A stretch of DNA of 64,000 nt from Raffaelea ambrosiae. Its lineage: Eukaryota > Ascomycota > Sordariomycetes > Ophiostomatales > Ophiostomataceae. The position numbers and the translations under genes were made by a program. The notes beneath the pieces were generated by a model, which was given only the letters and a program-made list of their open reading frames with translations, searched no databases and had not been told where the DNA came from. Shown one piece after another: positions 41,943 to 53,640 of this stretch (positions within the stretch are counted from its first letter, which is position 1; every line of letters starts with the position of its first letter). The stretch spans positions 186,001 through 250,000 of the forward strand of contig PCDI01000003.1 in NCBI GenBank assembly GCA_002778195.1. The letters are read 5' to 3'.

Positions 41943-44483
41943 ATGGCCTTCCCACGTAAACGGGCGCCCGTGGCCTGCAATTACTGCCGCCATAGGTAAG
42001 ATCTATCTGTCCACGGCACCCGTAAAGGAGTCCCATGAAAACGTTGTTCGAAACACAGGAAGCTCATTCGCAGAAAACGCCGGTGCAACGGCGAAAAGCC
42101 GCGATGTGGCCTCTGCACTGAGGCCGGCATTGACTGCCAGTATCCACGGGTGCCCCAACGCCCTTCTGCTGTCAACAATGGTTCCCGCAATACCGCGACC
42201 TCGTATTCCAGTTCCGGGGCCGGTTCCGGGGCCGGCGACAACACGACCGAGACACTGCTCCACCGTATCGAGAAACTCGAAGCCCGGCTCCGACAGCAGC
42301 AGCCCCAAGATGCATCCCCCCCGAGGCCCGATCCATCGTTGCCATGCATACAGCGACAGCAACAGCAACAGGAGCTCTTGCCACAAGCAGAATCTCCTCA
42401 GCAGACTCGGCCACCTGCCTGGAGCAATGCTGCCAATGCGGGGAGCCCAGATCGCGGCAGAGCTGCTCCCATCGAAAACGGGCTCTCCCCTACAGAATGG
42501 CCGACCACGCCCGGCATGCTCTCGCCGGTGTCGTCGACGCCCATCGCTTCCACGCAGCTGGAGTTTGCAAGCTGGACCGCCCCCGTGCCGGCATCGTCCC
42601 CCACCGAGAACGCCCAGCCGGACCGTCACGCGGTTCTACCGCCACCGCAACGGCTACCGCATCCTGCGCTATCCACGCCGTCATCGCCTGGCTTGCAACG
42701 TCCTGCGACACACACGTCGTCTTGGCCGCGGCCCACGCCGCCGAGCGGTGGCGACTATGGCGACGTCACCTTTGCCATTCCGCCCCGACACAAGACGACA
42801 TCCAGCAGCATGCTGTCGCTGGCGCCGGTCCAGCGACTCATAGGCGAGTACCCGGACGATCTGTTCTACCAGATTGAATCCGGCCAGAAGCCCCCGGCGC
42901 TGGCAGCCGGAGACAGGCCGCTGCACCCGATTTCGCTGGAGCTTGCCACGTTGGACCTCAGCACCGCGGTCACAGATGCACTGCTGGCGCGGTTCTTTGC
43001 GGAAGCCCATCCACACTTTCCCATACTCGATGTGTCGTCGTTTGCCTCCTTTTTCGACAGTGCCATTCGGGGGGATGCCGACGACGACGCCGATACGGCT
43101 GTCTGTCTTGTGGTCCTCGCACTCGGGAAACTGCTGAGCAGTGTCCCCGCCGGCGGCGACTGTACAGGCATGGAGTACTTTGCACCGGCGTATCACATTC
43201 TCGGCGCACAGTGGATTGCCTCCTTCGATGCCAGCCTCTCTGTGCCCCTGGGGCTGGTCCTGGCATCCATCTATCTAGGCTACGTGTCGTACCCGCTGCT
43301 GGCCTGGAAACTGGTCTACATGGCGTCCATCAATCTGCAGCTCGTCGTATCCCAGTGAGTTCCGCCGAGCTCGGAAGAGCATGGACTGGTGGACGGAACA
43401 ACCAATCCGCTAACTTGGTCGACCAGGGCCGAGGATGGTTCCATGTCGCAAGAGAAGAACGACACGGTTGTTCGTCTCTGCTGGACGGTCTTTCTTCTGG
43501 AGTGGTATGGCATTCTGCTACGTCTCCCGACGGATTCCTGCTGACCTCTCCCCAGCGACATCCTCGCCGAGTTCCATCTGCCACGCAGCGGCATCGACCG
43601 GGTCATCGACCGCATGTGCTTCCCACGCTTCAGCCAGGACATTGGTCGCGACGGCTTGGCCTTTCTCGCCGTGTGCTCGGCCCGCCATCTGCTCAACCGC
43701 ATCCACAACACCATCCACGCCGCCTACTCCATGCTCCTGCAGGGGTCCGCGTCGCCGGCGTCTCCATCCGCATCCGCTGCCGCTGCCGCCGCCGCGACCG
43801 TGCCACAGACGCAGACCCCGGGCACCACCCACTCCGCCAGCCCCGACGGGACGACGACTGCCCATACGTACCGGTCCGAGATGACGACGGGCGCGGCCGC
43901 GGCCCCCTCCGTGGAGGCGATCGTGCGCGAGCTGACGCGGCAGCTCAACTCGTGGTACGACTCGCTGCCCGCGGCCATCCGGCCCGACCTCGACGGCCCC
44001 GACACGCCGCGCGACCTGCAGGACGCCTGCCTGCGCATGCGTTTCTGGTCGTCGCGCTTCATCCTGACGCGGCCCTGTCTCGTGTACGCGGCCCAGACGA
44101 TACGCACGGCCGACCAGTCCCCGCACGAGCCCCTGCCGGCCTACATTTCGGAGAGTGCGGCCGTGTGCGTCGAGAGCTGCCGGCGCTACGTGCGGACCGC
44201 CGACCACGGCCTGCGCACGCGCTCCGAGTACACCTACATGATGATCCAGGCGCTCCTCTCGGCCGTCCTGGGCCTCGCCATTGCCGCAACAAACACGTCG
44301 CTGGCCCACCTCGTCCCGGACATGGACCAGCTGCTGGCCTTGGCCCAGACGTCGACGCAGCGCTGGGCGGCGCCCCATTCCAGCGCCGAGGCGATTGTGG
44401 GCATCTTCGCCGCCCTGGCCCCGAAGCTGCGCCTGAAACAGAGTCTCGCGCGCGCAGTGCGGCAGAACAGCCAGTGTGTCTAG
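41943..44483 (+). CDS. Zn2Cys6 transcription factor
   Basis: Four exons (41943-41995, 42074-43354, 43427-43504, 43556-44483) give 779 aa. The zinc cluster is complete after splicing: ACNYCRHR-KRRCNGEKPRCGLCTEAGIDC. A coiled-coil candidate (LLHRIEKLEARLRQQQ) follows, then a long low-complexity Pro/Ser/Gln region. The fungal TF middle domain starts near SLAPVQRLIGEYPDDLFYQIE and includes LDLSTAVTDALLARFFAEAHPHFPILD. Splicing restores VVSQ-AEDGSMSQEKNDTVVRLCWTVFLLEC-DILAEFHLPRSGI. An Ala-rich and Thr-rich insert interrupts the C-terminal region. The protein is a nuclear regulator; the target is unknown. Its last exon is similar in layout to the truncated regulator at 34368-35690, so the two likely come from related genes. 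Confidence 0.88.
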
Positions 44484-44727
44484 AATGTTGCCGTCCGTCC
44501 GCAGGCCAAGTGTATTGCGATGTGTTGTCACACCGGTGCCGAGTGGCTGGCCAGCTTCGCCAGGGCCTGCAAAAATAGCAAAATAAACGTATACATTCAC
44601 CGGCATCGCACCGTCGTCTCTGTTCACTTCATATGTGACCTGTGCCTAAATGAGACTGGACATACTATCACGTTGCCTTTCTCCTTGGTTCATTCTTTAG
44701 TTCTATATTGAGTTTTCTGTAAAGCAA

Positions 44728-44800
44728 GAAAAAAAAAGGGTAAAGAAGTGACAAGAAAAAAAAGAAAAAAAAGAAAAAAAAGAAAAAAAGAAAAAAAACC
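44728..44800. repeat. A-rich microsatellite (about GAAAAAAAA units)
   Basis: Several 8-10 nt units of one G plus A-run follow the 3' side of the Zn2Cys6 gene. Length is probably imprecise because of homopolymers. Confidence 0.7.
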
Positions 44801-45578
44801 AAGCAGTGGCACTCGTTTAGAGAAATGACACATCGGAATGGAAATCTTGAAAAAAACGTGCGGATGGCAACCCCGGAGAAGAGGTGATGCGGAAGGTGTG
44901 TAGTATCGATGACGGGTGTAACCGGTATCCAGTCGTCTCAGGTGGTCTGATGCAAGCCGTGATGCAAGTCGTAAATGAAAAAGCACAATGAATAAAGTCT
45001 CGCCACAACCTGCGTTGCTAGTTCTGCTCGCAATTGCCTATTCCGGCTCTACACCAGCTCGCCCGCCCGCCGACCAGAGAGCTCCCGTCCGTCGTCTGCT
45101 TTACTCGCACGTCCGGTCCTTACGATGCCGCAATAGCTCCGTGAACGCTAGCAGCCGTTAGATGTTTCAACCCTGCTTGAGCTTCTGGAGCTTTCCCCCG
45201 CGCGACCGTCGGCGTTCCTGAATTGTGGAGAAAGCGACACTGCTCCCTGGTCTGGGCCCAATCGGACACAGGACGATTCCCGGACATCGTTCCTAGAGGC
45301 ATGCAAGTATTTTCCGACAAATAGTCTTCACAGGATCACTACAAAGATGCACACCCATGACGAGCAGCGAAACGCTTTACGTACTTTCAGCTTGCCACTC
45401 AACAAGAAAGGCCATGCATTCATGCCCGTTTTGTTCTCCCTGCCCGGATGCTGGATTTCTGGTCAGATGCAACGGATCAGCAAGGACGTCGTGTCCGCCG
45501 CAGCAGCCGGGCTGAATCGGTTCCGCCGGAATCTTTCCCAACACGGAACGGCCCAGGGACGGAGCAGAACAAAGTCCC

Positions 45579-45658
45579 GCGAAGCAATGGTATGGCGAAT
45601 CAATGGAGAATGAAGACCGCGAAGCTATGGTATGGCGAATCAATGGAGAATGAAGAGT
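45579..45658. repeat. 40-bp tandem duplication
   Basis: Two adjacent near-identical 40-nt units begin GCGAAGCAATGG at 45579 and GCGAAGCTATGG at 45619. Only a few positions differ, so the duplication is recent. It is not in a supported gene. Confidence 0.8.
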
Positions 45659-46552
45659 CCGTATCGTCGTCGGGACGGACGCGACTGCATGTCACTGTCG
45701 AGGTGGCGGTGCTCTCAAGCGACGCAGACGTGCAATAACGACAAATTTCGAAGGGAATACAGAGGAAGGCTCATTTCGCAGAGGACAGGCAAATTCGAGA
45801 GAGAACTTGGGAATCGCTACGTCAAAGTTTCGACGATTTGGGTTCATTTTGCCTGCGCCCAGGTCTGTTCGACCAGGGGGGGGGTATCCGACGTCGCCCA
45901 TATCGCGACGCAAGTGCGCAATGAAGGGGGCCTGCAGTACGTCCCAAGCAAGGGAGCACAGCAGAAGTGCAGACATCCGCGCTCCTGAGTACGTGTGGTG
46001 TGGCACATCTCAAGGCGGGCAAATCATCGTTTGTCGAACGCGAACCGGACACCCCAGAGCGAAAACAAAAAGGAACAAAGAAAGTTGTGGCATGGCCGGT
46101 CAGCTGCTCGTTATGTAGCCAGACATGTGTCGCTGCTTTGCGGCGCAGGCATCGCCAACCTTTCCAGACGTGGATGCCTCGTCGATTTTGTGCGACAAAG
46201 GTACACCGAATGACGGCCTCCCCCCCCCCACCCCTACCCCAGAGGACTTGACTGCCTTCCGGCCAAGGCCGACAAAAATGCTCCGAGTCTGACATTTGGG
46301 CTGGTCTGGGCGTCGCCGGGGGGCCAATGGTCTTTTATAGCTTAGTTATCTCGTGTCTTTCCAGCTCCATGTAACTGAAGCACGCCACATGGATATGTAA
46401 AATGACACCCTGATTGGACCGGCCTCCCGAAATCAGCTGTTTGCCCACGCCGATCAACATTTCGAGAAAAAAACGACAATGTCCACGACAGAGCCCTATC
46501 TGCCCATTCTCTCCCTTCAAAAACAAAAGGGCTCGTCTCCAATGTCGACACG

Positions 46553-47816
46553 ATGCTGTCTGTACTCCTTCTCGGCGCCACGGGCTATCTGGGAGGCTCG
46601 GTTCTGACCTCCCTCGAAAGCACACAGGAGTTTGATATTGTCTGCACAGTGCGGCCCGGTCGCGAAGAGGCCCTGGCCCGGCGCGCGGTCAAGCTGCTCG
46701 TGGTCGCGCACGACGATGTGCGCTCGGTGGAGAGCGCATGCGCAAGAGTGGACATTGTCATCAATGCGGCGACGTCGGACGACCTCGAACTCACCCGGGC
46801 GATCACCCGGGGCCTCAAAAAGTCCAGGAAGAACGGCCGCAAGGGCGTTCTGGTGCACGTGTCGGGTACGCAGCTGATCGAATCGGCACCGACGGGCAAG
46901 CTGGAGGAGGTGCCCGTCTACGACGTGAGTCCACTCGTTGCATGGCATGCCGGCATGCGGCAACTCCAGCTCACCTCCCTGCGCAGGACATGAACATCTG
47001 GCAGATTGCGACCATTTCCAAAAAGGCTGCGCATCGCCGCGTGGATCTCGAGTAAGCTGCACGTCATACCAAAGTACGGTCTATCAGATCAACGGGCGCA
47101 GGCTGACGGGGGTTGCAGGGTGGTCCGATCCGACCTGGCCAAAGAGATCGTGGCTTCGATCATATGCCCGGGCGTGATCTTCGGACGGGGCAGTGGTCCG
47201 TACAAGACCATCTCGTCGCCTTTCCCATGGATTGTGCGTCAAGCGCTGCAATACAAGCGCGTCTTGTACGCAGGGGAGGGGACCAATATTTGGTGCCATG
47301 TGAGTGCCGAGTGCCTTGCTCCTCGGGAATGCGACGGAGTTGTGTGTAGTTCTAACGGAGACCCAGGTCCACGTGAGTGATGTGTGCGATCTGATAATGG
47401 CCTCGCTGCGCTACAATCTGGGAACGACCAGCCCTGCGGGCTTTGCCCGTTTCTGCTTGTTCGTCATTGTTCNCCCCCCCCCCTCCCCCATGGTTGATGT
47501 TTCTTGGAGAATGCGACTGACCGCAGACCACAGCGCCGAGAACGGAGAGCACCAAATGTTGCAGCTCAGCCAGGCCCTGGCAGGCATCCTGTTCAAGAAA
47601 GGCCTGGTTTCCGACGCAACGCCTCTCAGTGTTCCGATAGAGGTTCCGGTAGACAGCGACAGAGACCCCGGTTGGCCACAACGCACAACCTCGCGTTGCC
47701 ACGCAAACAGAGCCCGCAGAGTACTGGGATGGACGCCCAGATTTGTGCTCGAGGATATGTTCGAGTACGAGATTGAGGATATTCTTTCTGCCGATGTGGG
47801 TGTGGGGGCAATGTGA
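46553..47816 (+). CDS. NAD-dependent epimerase/dehydratase-like protein
   Basis: Exons 46553-46924, 46987-47051, 47119-47299 and from 47367 onward encode a Rossmann protein. The N-terminus MLSVLLLGATGYLGGSVL carries GxxGxxG. Junctions read VPVYD-DMNIWQIA, VDLE-VVRSDLAKE and IWCH-VHVSDVCDLIMASL. The block IICPGVIFGRGSGPYKTISS and the later ENGEHQMLQLSQALAGILFKKG are typical of fungal NAD-dependent epimerase-like proteins of about 350 aa. No clear YxxxK is seen, which is common in this atypical subgroup. Between about 47430 and 47526 the frame runs through a C-homopolymer with an N at 47473; either a further intron (acceptor CCGCAG at 47526) or a sequence error is hidden there, so that junction is unresolved. 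Substrate unknown. Confidence 0.78.
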
Positions 47817-49625
47817 GACTCTTACTCTTTCGAGGCATAATATTACGTCACCAGAAGCCTCCGGAAAACAGAATACGGTCGAGGGAGCATGTATCTGGGG
47901 CTTCTGGATCAGCAACGAGACGTACCGTTTCCAACAACGACTCCAGGAAGGATCTGCCAGCTGGCTGGCCACGTCCATTGGCCATACTGGGTTAATTGAG
48001 GTTGTATCTAATTTATTGGTATCTCCACACACAAAATCAGACTGAGAATACAACTATTACAAGAAAGTCGTCGGCAGAACTCGACAATGTACATCCTGTC
48101 GATTACACACACGTTGCCAAATACGGGAACGCAAGATGTAGCAGAAGCGTAGGGAAGAGAACCAAAACGATGGGAAGCTGTACAGTGGGATACCAAAAGT
48201 ACACCAAAACACAGCCTTTTAAAATGCCAAACAAAAAAATTTCAAAGTCACAGAAATTCACAGGAAACCCAAACGCAGCAGAAAACTGTGTATAGAATTG
48301 ATCTTATTATATTAAGAAATAAAAATCAAACTTTAGAATTATGAAGAATTTTACTGCAAGGTACATAATTGTCTTTTTGGGGAAAACGTGCGTGATGTAT
48401 CTGCTTCAGTCTCGATTATGTTGCAAAGACTCGATTCTTTGTATCGTTGATTTCTTTCTGTTCTGGTCTTCGGTCCTTGAAACCTAAAGCTATGCGACCC
48501 AAACGCTTAGGACGGACTCTGAAATTCTGATAGACTCTGTCGAGATAGTTTCTCTGCGTCATCGTCTCTTCCTGGATCTTCCATAACGGTAGAAAGTCCC
48601 ACTGGGCGCATGCTTTGCCAGCCATGGAGAGTTCTGGGCCCAACTTGAGGGCCGAAGTCAACCCACGGGTGCACGCTGTTGATGAGATCCGTACATCGGC
48701 GCTGGCCGCAGCGGCTGGTCTTGACGCGGAGAGGCACCGCTGTGGCTCTCGAAGGTGAGCCACATTTGCGACCTCCACGGTGCTGCATTGAAAACGTCCG
48801 CGGCGATGGCAAGCCAACGGGTGCTATGAAAGCCGTAGCAGATATAGCTGTGCCGGCATCGCGATTGGTAATAGAGGTTATCTGATTCTTGTGGGCGCTC
48901 GCAAAGCTCGTAAAACACGGGGACCAATGAATACGTCGAACACAAAAGTGGTCGGTCGATGCCAACTGCAAGTCACTCGGTCTTGCGTCCCCGTTTTGAG
49001 GCGAACGTGGTTTCCATGATAAGCCCGACCAAAACAAGCAAGGGAAGTCGTGCTGTGTTTCGCCGTGGGGGCCGCCGACACCTGCCAAATTCCAGTGAGA
49101 TCACTGGCCGAACAGACCCCCCATTTGCCCCAGCTCGTTCTATCCGCCATTCCATGCCCCTTCTCCGGAATAAGCATATGGAGGACCTACCTAATTAAGC
49201 AGCTGGTTAACGGTGTGGTAGCGGAATGAAACACACAGACCTTGGCTCTTCCCTAATTTGACACTGGTTCCGCTGGGCACCGCCAATGACATGCTCTCAT
49301 CCGATGAGTATCGCGAATTGCCAAGCCTTGGCTCAATCCACCGCCTGTGCGCTCTATCAGCTCTTCCAGCGTATCATTCAACCACGCTCACAATGGTTCC
49401 TACCAGACAGGTAGAAGCACCGAAGAACGAGATAGAGTAGTGATGCATGGTATATGTCGCGAGCGAATTATTTGCATGCTGCGATCGGCGCTCCGTCGAG
49501 TATTAAAGATTGCCGAATGCACCTCTTCTCGAGGAGATGGGAGCGGCCCTCGACTCTACCTGTTCTTCACACCGAATGCTTCCCCGCCCCTAAGAGGTCT
49601 CTTCATTCGGAATACACGAGCCATC
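47817..49625. other. Long intergenic stretch, possible decayed coding
   Basis: About 1.8 kb. It is AT-rich around 48290-48360. On the minus strand at about 48416-49177, three overlapping frames are open for 95-193 codons, but I recognise no family and see no consistent splice path. It also contains the promoter of the nuclease gene. Confidence 0.4.
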
Positions 49626-50422
49626 ATGAAGTCGATTCTCTCCACTGTCACCGTCGTGTGCTTGTTCACAGCCAAGACAGTCCTGGCCGCCCCGGCGCCG
49701 CTGCCCATGCCAGTGCGTATACCCGTTTCCCTGTTCACTCCGACATCGTATCCCAAGATATGCTGACTGTGTACCGACACAGACTGGCATTCCCTCAGGG
49801 TCGACGGCCAAGAGCCTTCTTGCTGAGCTGACCGTGGGCTCCAACACGGACGACGGCAATTACGAGCGCGACCTGTTCCCGACCTGGGACACCATTAGTG
49901 GAACCTGCAACACGCGCGAGTATGTCCTGAAGCGTGATGGCACAAACGTCGTCACCGACTCGGCCTGCAAGTCCACCTCCGGCACCTGGAAGAGCCCATA
50001 CGATGGTGCTACCTGGACTGCCGCTTCGGATGTCGACATCGACCACATGGTGCCATTGAAGAATGCCTGGATTGTACGGTTCTTATCCTCTTCTTTTTTT
50101 CTCCTGTTCCCCCAGTGCCTTTGATCATTTCTTCTTGAATACCTATCATGCTAACACAACATGTTTCTAGTCTGGCGCCAATAAGTGGACCACATCCAAG
50201 CGGGAAGAGTTCGCTAATGACATCACTCGGCCACAGCTCTGGGCTGTCACAGACAATGTCAACCAGGAGAAGAGTGACCAGAGCCCCGACAAGTGGAAGC
50301 CGCCTCTGTCGTCGTTTTACTGCACGTATGCAAGTGCGTGGGTTCAAGTCAAGAGCCACTGGGACTTGAGCATTACCTCGGCGGAAAAGTCAGCATTGAC
50401 CTCCATGCTGAATACTTGCTAA
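49626..50422 (+). CDS. Secreted HNH-family nuclease (DUF1524/GmrSD-like)
   Basis: Three exons (49626-49712, 49783-50073, 50171-50422) encode 209 aa. A signal peptide (MKSILSTVTVVCLFTAKTVLA) is followed by TGIPSGSTAKSLLAELTV at the first junction. The core motif DIDHMVPLKNAWI supplies the catalytic His of the beta-beta-alpha-metal fold. TDNVNQEKSDQSPDKWKPP, after the second intron, supplies the Asn and the second metal-binding part, matching the HNH (DUF1524) secreted nucleases of fungi and actinobacteria. Paired Cys (CNTREY, SACKS, FYCTYA, final C) suggest disulphides. Likely role: extracellular degradation of DNA for nutrient recovery or interaction with other organisms; this is inference. 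All residues expected for activity look intact. Confidence 0.9.
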
Positions 50423-50816
50423 ACTGGGCTTATTTGCCCCGGTGTGCATTCTTTGTATATATCCGCGATAGGAGAGTGATTAACGGTAAATTACCAATTC
50501 ACTCTATTCGCAACCATGACGATGAACACATTGTGAAACTAGAAACATGCATTCAGAATTTCCGGGTATTTTTTTTCTATCTTCTTCACAAAATAAAAGC
50601 CTAATCTAATAAAGAGAACAAGATGACTCCAAAAAAAGTAGTCTTGCCAGGGTACACTTAGACCTGCCGCATCCGGAGAAAGGGGAATTATCCGCTTATG
50701 ACTGTATCCTTGTCGGAGACAGAAGCCACGTGCGGCAGTTGTCCTCACAATGGACAGATAAAGAAGCTCTTGCGCTTGGATAATGTTATTTCACATGTAG
50801 CTTTTTTAGGTCTTGC
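50423..50816. other. Intergenic between convergent genes
   Basis: About 0.4 kb between the 3' ends of the nuclease and the hexose permease. It is AT-rich and would carry both polyadenylation regions; no gene is seen. Confidence 0.5.
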
Positions 50817-52747
50817 TTAAACAGTCTCGACCTGCTTCGATCTGCTCAGCGGGATAGTGGGCTTCTCTGCCTTCTCCGATGTCGAACCATGGATAAGTCC
50901 AACGTTCCTTCTGATTTCAGCGAGCATAAGGGCATCCTCGTGACCGGTGTGACTCTTGAATACACGATCCATATCCTCGAGCGTCGCACCTTTCGTCTCT
51001 GGCAACGCAAACCAGACCCAGATGATACCACCCAAGAGGAAGACCGCAAAAAAGACGTATGTGCCCCAGGCCCAGGCTTCAAACATGGGCGGCACATAGA
51101 AGGCCACGGCAAAGTTGTTCAGCTGCGTCACTATGTATTAGTTTCACGATACTGTGGTTGGTAGGAGAGGAAAGGAAGAGGAAGAGGAAGAACGGGCATA
51201 CCCAGTTGCTGGAAGCACCAATGGAAGAACCCTTGGCACGGATGGAGAGAGGGAAAATCTCGGCCACGAGCGTCCAGGACACGGGGCCCCAGGTGGCACC
51301 AAAGGCGCCCACATAGATCCAGATGAAGGCGACGGCCACCCAGCCGGCGGCCGCGTGTTCGACCCAGTTGTGGCGGAATTTGGCCACAATGACACTCGTG
51401 ATGACCATGGACACCAGCATGACGACGGAGCCGACGATGAGCATGGGTTTGCGTCCGACCCGGTCGATGACGGCCATGGCCGGCAGCGTGCTGACAAAGA
51501 AGACCACGCCCGTGACGCCGGTGGCCAGCAGGGCCTGGGTGCCGCCGGTCAGGCCGAGACTGACAAAGACGTTGGAGGCGTAGTAGATGATGGCGTCGAT
51601 GCCGCTCCACTGCTGGAAGAACATGACCAGCCAGGCGGTGGCGACCCGCTTGAAGTTGTCCCACGAGCGCACAATGTTGTAGTACTGGGCGAACTCGCGC
51701 ATCCAGACGCTCTGCTTTTCCCGTTCGGCCAGCTGGGGGAAGTTCTTGGCAAAGACCTGCGCCTCAAAGAGACTCTCGGCCTGGATCTCCTTGTACTCGG
51801 TCTGGACGAGCTCGTGATCGGCCGGGAGCTTGCGCAGATACGCGAGCGTCTGGATGGCCTCCTCGTCCCGCCCCTTGTCCACAAGCCAGCGCGGGGAAAA
51901 GGGCAGCCACCAGATGCCGAGCGCGAGCATGGCAGCGGGGATGCCCTGGATGATGGAGGGCAAGCGCCAGGCCAGATCGGACTGGCCGTCGCCGGTGCCA
52001 CCAATGTAGTTGCTGCCGTAACCGGTCCAGAAGGAGAGCATGATGCCGAGAATGGTGGCGAACTGGTAGAAGGAAACGAAAAAGCCGCGCGATTCGGGAG
52101 CAGCCAGTTCGGCATTGTAGAGCGGCCTGGGAGTTGGGGGCAGAGAGTGAGTCATTGCTCGAGGCCATGCCAGCGGAATTATGCTCCTTAGGGACTGCGC
52201 TTCAGAGACTTACCCTACGCCGCTAAAGGTGCCGACACCGAGGCCGGTAAAGAAGCGTCCGGCATACAGAAGCTGGGGTTTGTGGTAGGTGGCACCGCAA
52301 TACAGATAGCTTCCGAGAACAACCCAGCAGCAAGCCATGAACATGGTGTATTTGCGGGAGAAGACGCCACCAAAGACGCCGGCCGAGAGAGAGCCGAGAA
52401 TGCCTCCCAGCTGCAGGACGGAAGTCAGCCAGCCCTGTGCGCTGGACGAGTTGGCAACGGAGGGGAAGTTGTCGATGAATCGTGTCATGACAAAAGACTG
52501 GCCCAGCACGCCCTGTTGGTAGCCATATTCAAACCCGCCAAATCTAACACGGCATGTGAGCATAGGCGAGACTACTGGGATGCAGGCAGCCAGATAGGCC
52601 GGGACGGCAGCGAGTGACTTACGAGGCGAAGAAGGCAATGACTACGAGCTTCGGGTTGTGCAAGATGGTCATCCACTTGTTCCTGTTGTAATCAAGCTGC
52701 GAGCGCAACTCAGCTGTCGTGAGGACAGCCGGGGTCCTATCCTCCAT
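50817..52747 (-). CDS. MFS monosaccharide (hexose) transporter
   Basis: Four exons (52747-52623, 52543-52214, 52126-51202, 51122-50817) give 561 aa. I chose the ATG of MEDRTPAVLTTAELRSQLD; the frame is open upstream to 52921 but lacks family similarity. Sugar-porter motifs are FGGFEYGYQQGVLG (TM1), GRFFTGLGVGTFSG-VGPLYNAELAAPESRG across intron 2, LPFSPRWLVDKGR, FFQQWSGIDAIIYYAS (TM7, QQxxGxNxxxYY type), DRVGRKPMLIVGS and the C-terminal LPETKGATLEDMDRVF. The final junction SSNW-LNNFAVAFYVPP is canonical. Plasma-membrane proton-coupled or facilitated hexose uptake is expected; the Asp in SGIDAI instead of the common Asn is seen in some fungal members. It is divergent from the DUF1593 gene. Confidence 0.92.
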
Positions 52748-53640
52748 GGTGGTAGGAGCGTTGAGATGGGTTTGACGAATGAAGACGGACGAGACGAACG
52801 AGACGATGAGTATTGGAGACGTGATTCTACAGCAGAGAGACAATGGCCCAGGTTTGGCATTTGATCTAAGAGAGCAGGTCGTCGGGCGAAAACGTTGCGA
52901 AGTACACAGAGCAAAGGGCACAAAGATATAGGCTTTGCCACCGTTTCATCCAACGAGGCAGTAAGCAACTAGTGGAAGAACGCAAGAGTTGCCCCATGAA
53001 ACGATTCGAGCCCCACGGGGAAGAATTCGGCGAAATATCACGAAAGAGGATACTGGAGCCACCGCTAACTCCAAAAAACGTAGGGGTTGAGCGGGCAGCC
53101 CCATAGTTGGTGGTTCTACCTGCCCAATGCGGTGTGTATTCGGATGATTCTTCTCCTCACGTGAATACTCCGAATCTCCACCTTCTCCTCACCTCCCCGC
53201 CTTCCCCGTATTTTACGTCAACGTTCCACTAATATGACTGTGCAGTGTATTTACTCCAGCTCTCGCTCATCCTGTGACTTCTCCTCGGATACCAAGCACG
53301 TTGTCCTGTACACCGTAGCTTCTACCCCAATGCCACACATCACATATTCTGCGGTGCCGTGATAGACTCCTCAACCATCTGTAGCTCCTTGGCTTGGGCA
53401 CATTGCCGTAGGCAGCGTCTCGGTCTATCATTCTCTGATCTGCTGTCGGGCTCCCCCGCCGTAAGCATATGTTGTCTCCTCCGCGATGCATATAAATAGG
53501 ACGAAGAAACCACGAGCGAGATCGAGGCGCGTTTCTCAGACCTCGGTCGCACCCAGGCTCCATGACAGCTGCTCGTTGCCTCCTATTTTATAGGAAAAAT
53601 CCCCGCAATTTACATAGTTGATCCTTTTGCCTTTGTCACC
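52748..53640. other. Divergent promoter region, hexose permease / DUF1593 gene
   Basis: About 0.9 kb between head-to-head genes, with a TATA-like element near 53491. No small ORF with support. Confidence 0.5.
53491..53498 (+). promoter_or_regulatory. TATA-like box of the DUF1593 gene
   Basis: TATAAATA lies 150 nt upstream of the ATG at 53641, a reasonable core-promoter distance in a filamentous fungus. Assigned by position only. Confidence 0.4.

Larger units (their letters stand above)
44484..46552. other. Long intergenic stretch with simple repeats
   Basis: About 2.07 kb. It contains the A-rich microsatellite at 44728-44800 and the 40-bp tandem duplication at 45579-45658. The remaining frames overlap on both strands without motifs. 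No gene is supported. Confidence 0.5.
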
